A stretch of DNA of 64,000 nucleotides from VXRN01 sp963664365 (GTDB lineage: Bacteria > Chloroflexota > Dehalococcoidia > Lucifugimonadales > UBA1123), in assembly GCA_963664365.1 (NCBI GenBank), contig OY761144.1:1116001-1180000 (forward strand), in the 5' to 3' direction. Within the stretch, counting starts at the first letter, position 1. Each line of letters begins with the position of its first letter. Made by a program: the position numbers and the translations under genes. The notes beneath the pieces were generated by a model, which was given only the letters and a program-made list of their open reading frames with translations, was not told the origin of the DNA and did not search any database. This document shows positions 8,053 to 16,600 of the stretch, one piece after another.

Positions 8053-8276
8053 CGGGGTTGATTCGGCATCCTTGGACGCCAAAAGGAGAACTTGTCGAAT
8101 TCGGAGAGGAGGCTTTTGATTTCCGGGTCGAGCATAGTCTTATTCACCTTTGGGTTGGAGTGTCAGGGAATCGATGTGCTTATGATATTGGGGAACGGCG
8201 GTTCGTGTCAAGGGGAGGTGTCTGAACGAAGCTGTGTCAGATTGGTAGGAGGTGCCATCACCCTGTACAATGCAAG

Positions 8277-8282
8277 TATAAT
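8277..8282 (+). promoter_or_regulatory. Putative -10 element very close to the DUF2298 start codon
   Basis: A consensus TATAAT ends 9 bases before the ATG at 8292, so transcription would begin at about the start codon and give a leaderless or nearly leaderless mRNA. No good -35 hexamer is visible at 16-18 bases. Confidence 0.4.
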
Positions 8283-8291
8283 ATCCTGAGC

Positions 8292-10631
8292 ATGTCCTCT
8301 GTACTTGTATGGCTGGCAACGGTCGAGATCATCGGGCTGACGGCGTTCCCGTTGGCCTATTTCTTGTTTCCAAAGCTCCAGGACCGCGGCTACGGCTTCT
8401 CCAAAGCTCTCGGTATCCTCGTCATTGGGTACGCCGCCTGGATTCTGAGCGTCACACACGTCGTTCCCAGCGTCCCGATCAGTCTCGGGGTCTTTCTGGT
8501 GGTGATGGCCGCCGGGTCCGCGTTTCTGATATACAAGCGCGGGGAAGAGATGCTGGACTTCATAAAGGGGCGGTGGCGGCTGATCGCGGCCGGCGAGTTG
8601 ATCTTTCTGGCACTCTTCATCGGGTGGACACTCTTCCGGGCATACGACCCGGCCATAGACCACACCGAGCAGCCGATGGACTTCGCGTTCCTCAATGCGT
8701 CGATTCGATCCACTTTCGGCCAGCCTGAGGATCCCTGGCTCAGGGGCGAGATCGTCAGCTACTACTATTTTGGCTACTGGCTGATGGGCGTCGTGTCCGA
8801 ACTCTCCGGCGTGGTCTCCAGCGTGTCGTACAACCTGTCGATTGCGCTAATCCCGGCGCTGGCCTCAGCCGGGATATTCTCCCTCGTAGTGACGCTGACG
8901 CGCTCGGACGGGGCGGGGATGCGTCTCGGGGTGGTCGCCGGCGCCGCGTCGGGGTTCGCGCTGGGCATCGTGTCGAACCTGGCGGGAGCGCTGGAGTTCA
9001 TGCGGGCCAACGCCGTCGGCTCGCAGGGTTTCTACGACTGGATAGGCATCGAGGGACTCGACGGACCGGCCGAATCCCCGACCGAAAGCTGGTACCCGGA
9101 TGAGTTCTGGTGGTGGTTCAGGGTGACCAGGGTCATCAATACATTCGTGGACGGTCGAGGTATAGACTACACGATTCAGGAGTTCCCGTTCTTCAGCTTC
9201 ATGCTGGGCGACCTTCATCCGCACGTTTCGGCCATTCCGTTCGCCATCCTGTTTGCCGGGTTCGCGCTGAACTTCTTCATGTCGGACATGATCGACTTCC
9301 GGCGAATGCGGCCCAGAGACTTCATAACGGTGGCCGCGATGGGGGTATCTCTGGGGGGGTTGGCGTTCACGAATATGTGGGACCTGCCCACCTACGCGAT
9401 GCTCCTTGTGGGGGTCGCGGCGATCAAGGCGTATCCGTCTGAGGATTCGAGCGGCGTCGGATACGTCAAGAGGGCGGCCCTGGCGATTGTTCAAGTTCCG
9501 CTCGTGGTGATCCTGCTGGCCGTCGCGCTCTATCTGCCGTACTATCTGAGCTTCAGCAGTTCGGTTCAGGGCATAGGCGCGGTGGTCACGCCGACGCGGT
9601 ACGCCCACATGCTGGTGGTTTGGGGCGCTCCGCTGGCGCTGGCAGCGCCGTTCATCGTCGGGAGCTTTTGGCAGACCGTCGTCGGCCCTGATTGGCGGAG
9701 GATGAGCGTGATTTCGGCATCGTTGGCGTTCATTCCGTTCGTCGTCTGGCTCGTGATCCGTCTGCAGGCGTTCGGGCACGCGACGAGCCCCGTCGAGCGT
9801 CTGATCCACGTAATGCCGTTCGCGCTGCTGATAGGAATGGGCGCTTGGTCGGCGATATACGAGTGCAAGACGCGGGGCGCTTCTGGCCGTGCATTCGCGC
9901 TGGCGCTGGCGACGCTCGCGCTGCTTCTCATCATGGGGCCGGACCTCCTCTATGTTGACGACTTCTTCGGTGAGAACAACGAGCGTATGAACACCGTCTT
10001 CAAGCTCTACTACCAAGCGTGGGTCCTTCTTGCCGCCGTTTCCGGGTTCTCCCTATACTACTGGCTGCGGTGTCGGCGGACGGCGGTTGGCTGGCGGAAG
10101 TCTCTGCTGACCGTCTGGGCAGTCTTTGCCGTGGTCATGGTAATCGGCGGCTTGTACTATCCGCCGGCGGCTGTGGCGTCCAAGACGCAGGACTTCAGTT
10201 CCTCTCCGACGCTGGACGGCCTGGCGTTCGTTGAACGCAGAAGTCCGGCGGAGTACGAGGCAATCGAGTTCGTGAGGAATAATCTTCCCAGCGACGCGGC
10301 AATACTGGAAGCCGTGGGAGAGTGGTTCGACTCTGGGCTCGTGTCGCGCAGCACGGGGGTCCCGACGGTGTTCAACTGGCCGGGGCACCAGGTGCAGTGG
10401 CGCGGCAACTCCGAACTGTTCGGAGGGCGAGCGCAGGACGTGACCGACATCTATCAGACTTTGGACGCGAGCGAAGCGCAAAACCTGCTGGTCAAGTATG
10501 GCGTAGATTATGTGTACATAGGCCCGCGCGAGAGGTCGCAGTACGGCGACGCGGGCCTGGATAAGTTCGACTCTTTCATGGAAGTCGTCTTCGAGAAGGA
10601 CGACGTGGCGATCTACGAGATGCGCCGCTGA
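8292..10631 (+). CDS. DUF2298 ('YYY') polytopic membrane protein
   Basis: A 779-residue protein with more than ten hydrophobic segments, of the Chlor_Arch_YYY/DUF2298 family found mainly in Chloroflexota and archaea. The marker region EQPMDFAFLNASIRS followed by WLRGEIVSYYYFGYWLMG contains the name-giving YYY near residue 156. Another conserved block is MLGDLHPHVSAIPFAI. The C-terminal soluble part has NWPGHQVQWRG and WYxxGLVSRSTG-like sequence, as in membrane glycosyltransferases with an outer C-terminal domain. Its biochemical role is not established. Its place before a TIGR03663 protein, a flippase-like protein and an oxidoreductase points to lipid-linked sugar or cell-surface glycan assembly. 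It has no strong ribosome binding site. Confidence 0.85.
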   Translation: MSSVLVWLATVEIIGLTAFPLAYFLFPKLQDRGYGFSKALGILVIGYAAWILSVTHVVPSVPISLGVFLVVMAAGSAFLIYKRGEEMLDFIKGRWRLIAAGELIFLALFIGWTLFRAYDPAIDHTEQPMDFAFLNASIRSTFGQPEDPWLRGEIVSYYYFGYWLMGVVSELSGVVSSVSYNLSIALIPALASAGIFSLVVTLTRSDGAGMRLGVVAGAASGFALGIVSNLAGALEFMRANAVGSQGFYDWIGIEGLDGPAESPTESWYPDEFWWWFRVTRVINTFVDGRGIDYTIQEFPFFSFMLGDLHPHVSAIPFAILFAGFALNFFMSDMIDFRRMRPRDFITVAAMGVSLGGLAFTNMWDLPTYAMLLVGVAAIKAYPSEDSSGVGYVKRAALAIVQVPLVVILLAVALYLPYYLSFSSSVQGIGAVVTPTRYAHMLVVWGAPLALAAPFIVGSFWQTVVGPDWRRMSVISASLAFIPFVVWLVIRLQAFGHATSPVERLIHVMPFALLIGMGAWSAIYECKTRGASGRAFALALATLALLLIMGPDLLYVDDFFGENNERMNTVFKLYYQAWVLLAAVSGFSLYYWLRCRRTAVGWRKSLLTVWAVFAVVMVIGGLYYPPAAVASKTQDFSSSPTLDGLAFVERRSPAEYEAIEFVRNNLPSDAAILEAVGEWFDSGLVSRSTGVPTVFNWPGHQVQWRGNSELFGGRAQDVTDIYQTLDASEAQNLLVKYGVDYVYIGPRERSQYGDAGLDKFDSFMEVVFEKDDVAIYEMRR

Positions 10632-10645
10632 CTGAGCGCCTGGAT

Positions 10646-12841
10646 ATGACAGAATCGCCAACTCAAGCCGAGACGCCGTCCGCAGGCAATAGATGGAGGC
10701 CGCCGAGCCTTCAAGAGGTCGTGCGCCGTATCGATATGCGCCCTTGGGAGGCGGTGAGTTATGCGGCGCTGCTTCTGGTGGGGCTTTCGATGCGCCTTTG
10801 GGATCTCGGCTCGCGGGCGATGCACCACGACGAGAGCCTGCACGCGCTGTATTCGTGGAACCTGTTCAGCGGCCGGGGCTACGAGCACAACCCGATGATG
10901 CACGGCCCGTTCCAGTTCGAGGCGAACGCGGCGCTGTTCTTCGCGTTCGGCGACAGCGACGTTACGGCCCGACTGCTGTACGCGGCAATGGGGACTGCGC
11001 TGATAGCGATGCCGCTTCTGCTGAGGTATAAGCTCGGTCGGTTGGGGGCGGTGTTCAGCGCGGCGCTGCTGACGGCTTCCCCCGCGATGCTCTATTTCAG
11101 CCGCTTTGCGAGGAACGACATTCTCATGGCGGTCTGGGCGTTGGGCCTCGTGGTCTGCATGTGGCGCTACTTCGACGAGGGCCGCAAACGCTATCTGTAC
11201 GTTGCGGCCGCGCTGCTCGCGCTCGCCTTCGGCACCAAGGAGTCCTCGTATCTTGTCGTCGCCACGCTGGGACTGTGGTCTTTCCTGCTTGCCGTCCAGC
11301 CGCACGTGAGTCGGGCGGTCCGGTCTGTTGAGATACAAGGCGTATCGCCCCCGGCGGCGCTTGGCCGCGTTCTCAGTGCTCTATGGGGGCAGATTCCCGC
11401 AGAAGGTTTGGACCTTCGCGCCCTGTCGCGTCCGGCGGCCTTCATGTTATTTCTGATTACGATAACGCTTCCTCAGTGGTCGGCATTCGCGGCCATACTT
11501 CAGGACAGCGCGCTGCTGGGCTGGACGAACCTCGTGCTGGCCGCGCCGGTGGGCAGCTTGAACATCGGCGCGCCCGTGGGCGGAGCAACCGTCATCGCGT
11601 TCCTGATAGTGGTCGGGACTCTCGGAGCGTCCATCTACCTCGGCTATCGCTGGAATTGGTCCGTGTGGTGGAGGAGCGCCCTCATCTTCTACGCGGTTTG
11701 GACGCTGCTCTACACGACCTTTCTGACCAACTTCTACGGCGGCATCAAGAGCGGAATATGGCAGGCGCTGGGATATTGGGTCGTTCAACAGGGCGAGGGA
11801 CGGGGCGGCCAGCCGTGGTACTACTACTTCGTCATGACGTCGGTGTACGAGTTCCTGCCGTTCTTCATCGGCATAGCCGCTACCGTTTACTTTCTCATAC
11901 GCAGGCGCGATAAGTTCAGCCTTTTCCTCGTGTTCTGGCCGCTGACGACGTTCCTACTGTATACGATAGCCAGCGAGAAGATGCCCTGGCTTCTGGTCAA
12001 CATTACGCTGCCGTTCATTCTATTGACCGGCAAGCTGCTGGCGGACGCGACCGAGCGGATAGAGTGGCGCAGAGTGTTCGACAACGGGGGCTACTTTCTC
12101 ATTCCGGGCGTTCCGCTTTTCATCATACTGTTGTGGAACGCCGCCATGCACAACGCGCCGGAAGCCGACGCTTGGGGCGTGCTGCTTCCGGTGTTGACCG
12201 CCGTGGTCCTGGTCGGCATGGCCGGCGCGGGGGTCTATCTGCACCGGAGAGTCGGGCGGCGAAACTTGCTGAGCGTCTCGCTGCTGGGGGTGACCGCGCT
12301 GCTTCTGGTCCTGACCATACGGGCCGGCGTCATGGCGTCGTACCAAAACAGCGACACTCCGATCGAACTGCTGGTTTACACGCAGACGTCCCCGGACGTA
12401 ATGCGCGTGCTGGACAGGGTCGAAGAGGCCGTGGCGTCAGAGAAGACGGTCTCCATCGACGGCACGTCCGGGTTCTCGTGGCCCTGGGCATGGTATCTCC
12501 GGGACAGTCCCGGGATCGACTATGCGCCTAAAGTCTCGACTTCGTTCAACGTTACTCCGGACGATGAGGTGGTCATCGTCCACTCCAACAGTCATACCGC
12601 CGCGGAAGACAACCTCAGCGGCGCGTACAGCCAGGGAGAGCGTATCAGGCACCGCTGGTGGTTCCCCGAGCATCTTTACCGGGACGTGAAGCCCGTGATG
12701 GTCGTGAAGGCGGTATTCGACAGGTCGTCGTGGCGCTCGGCCGGGCGTTACTGGCTGCACCGAGATGGGATCATGGAGCGAATCGGCAGCGAGGACTCTT
12801 ACGCCTACTTCAGACTTGGCGCTTCACAGGATGCCAAGTGA
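10646..12841 (+). CDS. TIGR03663-type membrane glycosyltransferase-like protein
   Basis: A 731-residue polytopic protein that resembles the GT39/ArnT-PMT superfamily, specifically the TIGR03663 group that commonly sits beside DUF2298. The first periplasmic-type loop has MHHDESLHALYSWNLF and YEHNPMMHGPFQF. The acidic residue after HH corresponds to the catalytic aspartate of GT-C enzymes, which use polyprenyl-phosphate sugar donors. The loop is followed by about a dozen membrane helices and a C-terminal soluble domain. The start is 14 bases after the DUF2298 stop with GAGCGCCTGGA upstream, so the two are co-transcribed. Sugar and acceptor cannot be read from the sequence. Confidence 0.83.
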   Translation: MTESPTQAETPSAGNRWRPPSLQEVVRRIDMRPWEAVSYAALLLVGLSMRLWDLGSRAMHHDESLHALYSWNLFSGRGYEHNPMMHGPFQFEANAALFFAFGDSDVTARLLYAAMGTALIAMPLLLRYKLGRLGAVFSAALLTASPAMLYFSRFARNDILMAVWALGLVVCMWRYFDEGRKRYLYVAAALLALAFGTKESSYLVVATLGLWSFLLAVQPHVSRAVRSVEIQGVSPPAALGRVLSALWGQIPAEGLDLRALSRPAAFMLFLITITLPQWSAFAAILQDSALLGWTNLVLAAPVGSLNIGAPVGGATVIAFLIVVGTLGASIYLGYRWNWSVWWRSALIFYAVWTLLYTTFLTNFYGGIKSGIWQALGYWVVQQGEGRGGQPWYYYFVMTSVYEFLPFFIGIAATVYFLIRRRDKFSLFLVFWPLTTFLLYTIASEKMPWLLVNITLPFILLTGKLLADATERIEWRRVFDNGGYFLIPGVPLFIILLWNAAMHNAPEADAWGVLLPVLTAVVLVGMAGAGVYLHRRVGRRNLLSVSLLGVTALLLVLTIRAGVMASYQNSDTPIELLVYTQTSPDVMRVLDRVEEAVASEKTVSIDGTSGFSWPWAWYLRDSPGIDYAPKVSTSFNVTPDDEVVIVHSNSHTAAEDNLSGAYSQGERIRHRWWFPEHLYRDVKPVMVVKAVFDRSSWRSAGRYWLHRDGIMERIGSEDSYAYFRLGASQDAK

Positions 12842-12913
12842 GCGTCGTCCCGAAATCCCGATGAATCTGCCGAAGCTCGCGTTCCTAAGTCGCGCGGGGG
12901 AACCCACGTTAGA

Positions 12914-13942
12914 ATGAAGTACTGGATCGGCATAGGGCTCAGCGTCGCGCTGCTGGCGCTTTTCGTGATCACGGTGGATGTCCGCGAGATGCTGGACGTC
13001 CTCTCAGGCGCCAACTACTGGTACGTAGCCGGGGGTGTGGTCATGTACCTGGTGTCGATATATTTCCGCTCATTGCGCTGGTCCGTCATGCTCAGGCGCC
13101 TGAAGCCGGTGGGAGCGCTCCGACTGTATCCGGTGGTCGTTATCGGCTACATGGCGAACAACCTGCTTCCGATGCGCTTGGGGGAACTGGTGCGGAGCTA
13201 CTACGTGGGAGAGCGTGAGGGGATAAGCAAGGCGTCGGCGCTGGCAACGGTGTTCGTCGAGAGGGTCTTCGACGCTCTGACCCTGCTGTTCTTCATAGCG
13301 GTTATCGCGCCGTTCGTGTCGGTGTCCGGGCTTGCCCAGTCATTCGCGGAAAGGACCGGCATTCACTGGTCGATACTCATACTCGGGCTCAGCCTCCCTT
13401 TCATCGGCATGTTCGGCGCGCTCTTGCTGTTCGCGTTCTACCCTGAGAGGACTCACGCGGTGGCGGTGTCTATGGCGCGACCTCTACCTGAGAGGTTGAG
13501 AACGCTTCTGGACTCTTTGATCGCCATGCTGCTTCAGGGACTTGCGCCGCTTCGCAGTCCGGGCACGCTGGCGGCGCTGTTCGTCCTGTCGGTACCGATC
13601 TGGTTGGCTGAGGCCGCCGTATTCTGGATAATGGGGTTTCCGTTCGGGATACAGGACGCGCACGACAGCGCCGCTCAGATGGCGGTGACGATGGTCTTGG
13701 TAACATCGGTCACGAACATAGGGGGCTCGGTTCCAGCCGCGCCGGGCGGACTCGGACTGTTCGAGATAATAGCCCGCGAGACGCTGGTTTTCAGTACGCC
13801 TGCCGCGTTGGACAGGGCGGTCGCGGCGTCTTTCGCGGTTGTGGTTCACGCGGTGATCCTGTTGCCGATGATCATACTGGGACAGGTATTTTTGTGGGCG
13901 GGCCACGTTTCGCTGAGACGGTTGTCGAGAGAAAGTGTATAG
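12914..13942 (+). CDS. Flippase-like membrane protein (UPF0104/LPG synthase TM-domain family)
   Basis: A 342-residue protein with about eight membrane helices of the AglD/UPF0104 family (lysylphosphatidylglycerol synthetase transmembrane region). Family landmarks are YFRSLRWSVMLRRLKP, the loop NNLLPMRLGELVRSYYVGEREGISKASALATVFVERVFD and SVPAAPGGLGLFEI near the C-terminus. Related proteins move or hold lipid-linked sugars or phospholipids; a glycan cassette fits that. It is the third gene of the cassette, 72 bases after the TIGR03663 gene, and is followed by the oxidoreductase 17 bases downstream. Confidence 0.85.
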   Translation: MKYWIGIGLSVALLALFVITVDVREMLDVLSGANYWYVAGGVVMYLVSIYFRSLRWSVMLRRLKPVGALRLYPVVVIGYMANNLLPMRLGELVRSYYVGEREGISKASALATVFVERVFDALTLLFFIAVIAPFVSVSGLAQSFAERTGIHWSILILGLSLPFIGMFGALLLFAFYPERTHAVAVSMARPLPERLRTLLDSLIAMLLQGLAPLRSPGTLAALFVLSVPIWLAEAAVFWIMGFPFGIQDAHDSAAQMAVTMVLVTSVTNIGGSVPAAPGGLGLFEIIARETLVFSTPAALDRAVAASFAVVVHAVILLPMIILGQVFLWAGHVSLRRLSRESV

Positions 13943-13959
13943 TTCTTGGTTGTGAGGCC

Positions 13960-15276
13960 ATGCGAGTAGGAATCATCGGCGCGGGAGCCACCGGGCTGCC
14001 GGCCGCATACGACATACTCAAGGCGGGGCACGAGGCCGTCGTCTATGAGAGCGCGCCGTTCATCGGCGGCCACGCCTCGACTTTCGACGTCGGCGGCCAG
14101 CGTCTCGAACGCGGATACCATCACTGGTTCACGTCCGACACGGACATCGTCGATCTGGTCGATGAGATCGGACTCGGCGACACCATAAGATGGATAGATT
14201 CCACGGTCGGCACTCTCTACGACGGTCGGATCTATGACTTCGTGACGCCGTTGGACTTGCTGAAGTTCGAGCCCCTCAGCCTTCCAGATCGAATCAGGCT
14301 CGGCCTGACGACTCTCTACCTTCAGCGTCAGAAAGAGTGGCAGAAGTATGAAGGCGTCACCGCCGAACAATGGCTCAGGCGTCACGGCGGGCAGGGGGTC
14401 TATGACGTTTTCTGGGGGCCGATGCTCAGGGGCAAATTCGGCGAGGACTACTACCGGCAGGTGACCATGGCCTGGGTGTGGGGGAAGATCAATACGCGGG
14501 TGAAGTCTAGGGGCAAGAGCATGGTGAGGGAGAAGCTGGGCTACCCGTTGGGCAGTTTCGGGGTGGTATTCGATACTCTCGCCGATAAGATCCGTGAGAT
14601 GGGCGGTGAAGTGCATATCTCGACTCCCGTAAACCGCATCCTGATCGAGGATGGGCGAGCCGTGGGACTGGAGATTCGGGCCGGGGACGAAGGTACGACT
14701 GAGGAGAAATTCGACGCGGTACTGGCGACAACGCCGTCTCCGATATTCACCAGGCTCGTGCCGCCGATGCTGGACGAGTACCGGTCTCGGCTGGAGAGGG
14801 CTAGGTACATGTCCGCTGTGCTGATAGTGCTGGTGTTGAACAGGCCGCTTTCCCATGTTTACTGGCTCAACGTCGCCGACAGGTCTATACCGTTCGTGGG
14901 AGTCATCGAGCACACGAACCTGATCGGGCCGGAGCATTACGGCGGCAAGCACATCGTCTATCTGTCGAACTACCTGACGCGGGACGACCCGCTGTACCGC
15001 ATGGGACATGACGAACTGCTGGATGAGTACTTGCCCCACCTGAGGAAGATAAACGCGGACTTCGATCTGGACTGGATCGAGACGAGCTACCACCACCGCG
15101 TGGACGGCGCCCAGCCCGTGATAGGCGTGGACTACTCCCGGCACATACCCGATCACCGGACGCCGTTCGAGGGCGTGTACCTGGCGAACACGACGCAGAT
15201 CTACCCTGAGGACCGGGGCACGAATTACAGCGTTCGGATGGGACGGCAGGTGGCGCGGATGATTATGGAGGGCTGA
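13960..15276 (+). CDS. FAD-dependent oxidoreductase (protoporphyrinogen oxidase/phytoene desaturase-like)
   Basis: A 438-residue flavoprotein. The dinucleotide-binding motif GAGATG lies at residues 7-12, followed by AAYDILKAGHEAVVYES and FIGGHASTFDVGG. The C-terminal flavin-contact region resembles GVYLANTTQIYPEDRGTNYSVRMGRQVA, as in amine oxidase and UDP-galactopyranose-mutase-like NAD(P)/FAD proteins of surface glycan clusters. The ATG at 13960 has GTGAGG 2-8 bases upstream. The frame extends further upstream into the flippase gene, which I judge to be overlap. The substrate is unknown; the neighbouring membrane genes suggest a lipid or lipid-sugar. Confidence 0.8.
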   Translation: MRVGIIGAGATGLPAAYDILKAGHEAVVYESAPFIGGHASTFDVGGQRLERGYHHWFTSDTDIVDLVDEIGLGDTIRWIDSTVGTLYDGRIYDFVTPLDLLKFEPLSLPDRIRLGLTTLYLQRQKEWQKYEGVTAEQWLRRHGGQGVYDVFWGPMLRGKFGEDYYRQVTMAWVWGKINTRVKSRGKSMVREKLGYPLGSFGVVFDTLADKIREMGGEVHISTPVNRILIEDGRAVGLEIRAGDEGTTEEKFDAVLATTPSPIFTRLVPPMLDEYRSRLERARYMSAVLIVLVLNRPLSHVYWLNVADRSIPFVGVIEHTNLIGPEHYGGKHIVYLSNYLTRDDPLYRMGHDELLDEYLPHLRKINADFDLDWIETSYHHRVDGAQPVIGVDYSRHIPDHRTPFEGVYLANTTQIYPEDRGTNYSVRMGRQVARMIMEG

Positions 15277-15285
15277 TGCCGGCGC

Positions 15286-15307
15286 GGGGCGATTCGCGAA
15301 TCGCCCC
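15286..15307. terminator. Perfect palindrome between convergent genes
   Basis: A 22-base perfect palindrome (GGGGCGATTCG and its complement) lies between the stops of two convergent genes. It could serve both as a bidirectional transcript end and as a REP-like element. The run of T after it is weak (CCGTTTGG). Confidence 0.55.
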
Positions 15308-15322
15308 TACCGTTTGGCGGTT

Positions 15323-16165
15323 TTAGAATCCTGAGCGGGCTAAGAACTCGATGCTCAGGCGGTTGAAGTCGTCGGCCCGCTCGACCTGGACCCAGTGTCC
15401 GCAGCTGCCGAAGACGTGAAGGTCGCACTTGGGAATCTCCCTAGCCGCCCGGAGAGCGTGCTTGACGGGGAGAATCTCGTCGTCGGCGCCCCAGAAGATG
15501 AGCGTTGGAACGTCGAGCCGTCTGAGTCGGCGCGTCATCACGTATTGGCGCCGCACTCCCCACAGGCCGACGTACACCCGCGCGATCTTGAGGCCCGCTT
15601 CCCTTGCGCCGGGCAGGTTGTTGGCGCGTCTGAGTTCGCGGAGCATGTCGCCGCCGGCGAGGCTCTTGTCGTAGAACAATTTTCTGACCCAGACGCGCGT
15701 GGCGTCGCGCACGCCGCCGGTCATGAACTCGCCGAGGAAAGGAATGGTGGCGAGTCGAATGAATGGCGCGACCTCCCGTCCGAGCGCGGCGGCGCCCGAA
15801 AGTATCAGCTTCGAGACGACCTCCGGATGGTGCATCGCGGTCATCAGCGCGAGGCCGCCGCCTATCGAGCTTCCCGCGAGCGCGGCCCGCTCGTGTCCGA
15901 GCGCGTTGACTAGCGACTTGGTGAAGTCGGTCATCGAGTCGAGGTTGTAAGATAGGCCGTGCGGCTTCTCGGAGTCGCCGTGGCCGGGCAGGTCCACCGC
16001 ATACACGCGGTGGCGCTCGGCGAGCGGGCCAATGTTGTCTCGCCACGCGATCAGTGACGCGCCCAACCCGTGCAGCAGGAAGACGGGCGGCCCCTGTCCC
16101 GCTTCCACGTAGTGGACTCGGATGCCGTTTACGGTTATGTGCCTGGATTCGCCGGGTAGTCTCAT
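15323..16165 (-). CDS. Alpha/beta hydrolase
   Basis: A 280-residue alpha/beta hydrolase fold protein. It has the oxyanion segment HGLGAS, YAVDLPGHGDSEKP, nucleophile elbow GSSIGG (middle serine) and IFWGADDEILP (acid residue). The C-terminal GSCGHWVQVERADDFN supplies the catalytic histidine. The closest familiar enzymes are meta-cleavage product hydrolases and haloalkane-dehalogenase-like esterases, so an esterase or C-C hydrolase is likely; the substrate is unknown. The ATG at 16165 is preferred. A TTG six codons upstream is possible. It is convergent with the FAD oxidoreductase gene. Confidence 0.85.
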   Translation of the reverse strand: MRLPGESRHITVNGIRVHYVEAGQGPPVFLLHGLGASLIAWRDNIGPLAERHRVYAVDLPGHGDSEKPHGLSYNLDSMTDFTKSLVNALGHERAALAGSSIGGGLALMTAMHHPEVVSKLILSGAAALGREVAPFIRLATIPFLGEFMTGGVRDATRVWVRKLFYDKSLAGGDMLRELRRANNLPGAREAGLKIARVYVGLWGVRRQYVMTRRLRRLDVPTLIFWGADDEILPVKHALRAAREIPKCDLHVFGSCGHWVQVERADDFNRLSIEFLARSGF

Positions 16166-16600
16166 GTTTCGCCCCGCCGTCAATCATGCCGGAAATAGGG
16201 CAGGGGAGCAAATGGGTTGGATTTTGGGCGTCTTCAGACCGTCCCCGGTCACCTGTCCGCTCCCGTCTCATGGGACGACTTCTCTCCGAGAATCCGAATT
16301 GGTGGGATTTGCCCCTCGACTGGACACGCCCTATGCTGTTATTATGGCTGTGGCCCGATTGCGGGGAGAGCGTTGCACTAGGAATCTCCGTCGATCTCCC
16401 ATCGGAAAATAGACTCTACGGACATGGCCGTTTCGGTCCTGGGGGTTGACTATGGGGAATTACGTGCAAGAATATCTTGCAGGCCCTATGATATTCGCGC
16501 GCCTTGTGGTAGGGTATGAACGGCATGTGACGTGAAGAATCTTCAGACTCTCACTAACTATTGGTCAAGGTTGTCAACCTGAAGGGGGGAGACACTTAGA
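16166..16600. other. 435-base divergent intergenic region before the stalked surface protein gene
   Basis: No gene is supported here. It holds TTGACT at 16446-16451 with a perfect palindrome 13 bases further on (16465-16481), and a TGTTATTAT extended -10-like word near 16337. The last 120 bases are probably the leader of the surface protein mRNA. Confidence 0.5.
16446..16481 (+). promoter_or_regulatory. Candidate promoter overlapped by the palindrome TGCAAGA-ATA-TCTTGCA
   Basis: TTGACT (16446-16451) is followed at 18 bases by GAATAT (16470-16475), which lies within a 17-base palindrome (16465-16481). A repressor bound there would cover the -10 region. The half-site TGCAAG/CTTGCA also forms the operator at 60401-60420. 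Confidence 0.45.

Larger units (their letters stand above)
7675..8291. other. 617-base divergent intergenic region between ftsY and the DUF2298 gene
   Basis: No convincing gene. It contains a decanucleotide repeat tract (7935-8052) and two related segments of about 38 bases. These begin near 7790 (CGAACCTGTGTCAG) and near 8227 (CGAAGCTGTGTCAG), and each continues with TTGGTA, GGAGGT and ATCACCC-like words. Any reverse-strand frame in the tract is mostly repeat-derived. Confidence 0.6.

Noticed and set aside
7941..8147. A 68-codon reverse frame in the decanucleotide tract
   Set aside because: More than half of it (GQGRSGQV-type sequence) is the translation of the repeat itself. The first 20 residues look plausible but cannot be assigned to a gene.
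8865..10016. Long antisense frames across the glycan cassette (8865-10016, 13846-15156) and across tyrS (32011-33255)
   Set aside because: They are opposite well-supported membrane, oxidoreductase or tRNA ligase genes and are rich in His/Arg typical of reversed GC-rich codons.
16337..16346. TGTTATTAT as the main promoter of the surface protein gene
   Set aside because: It lies about 255 bases upstream and has no matching -35. The TTGACT pair at 16446 is closer and better, though still unproven.
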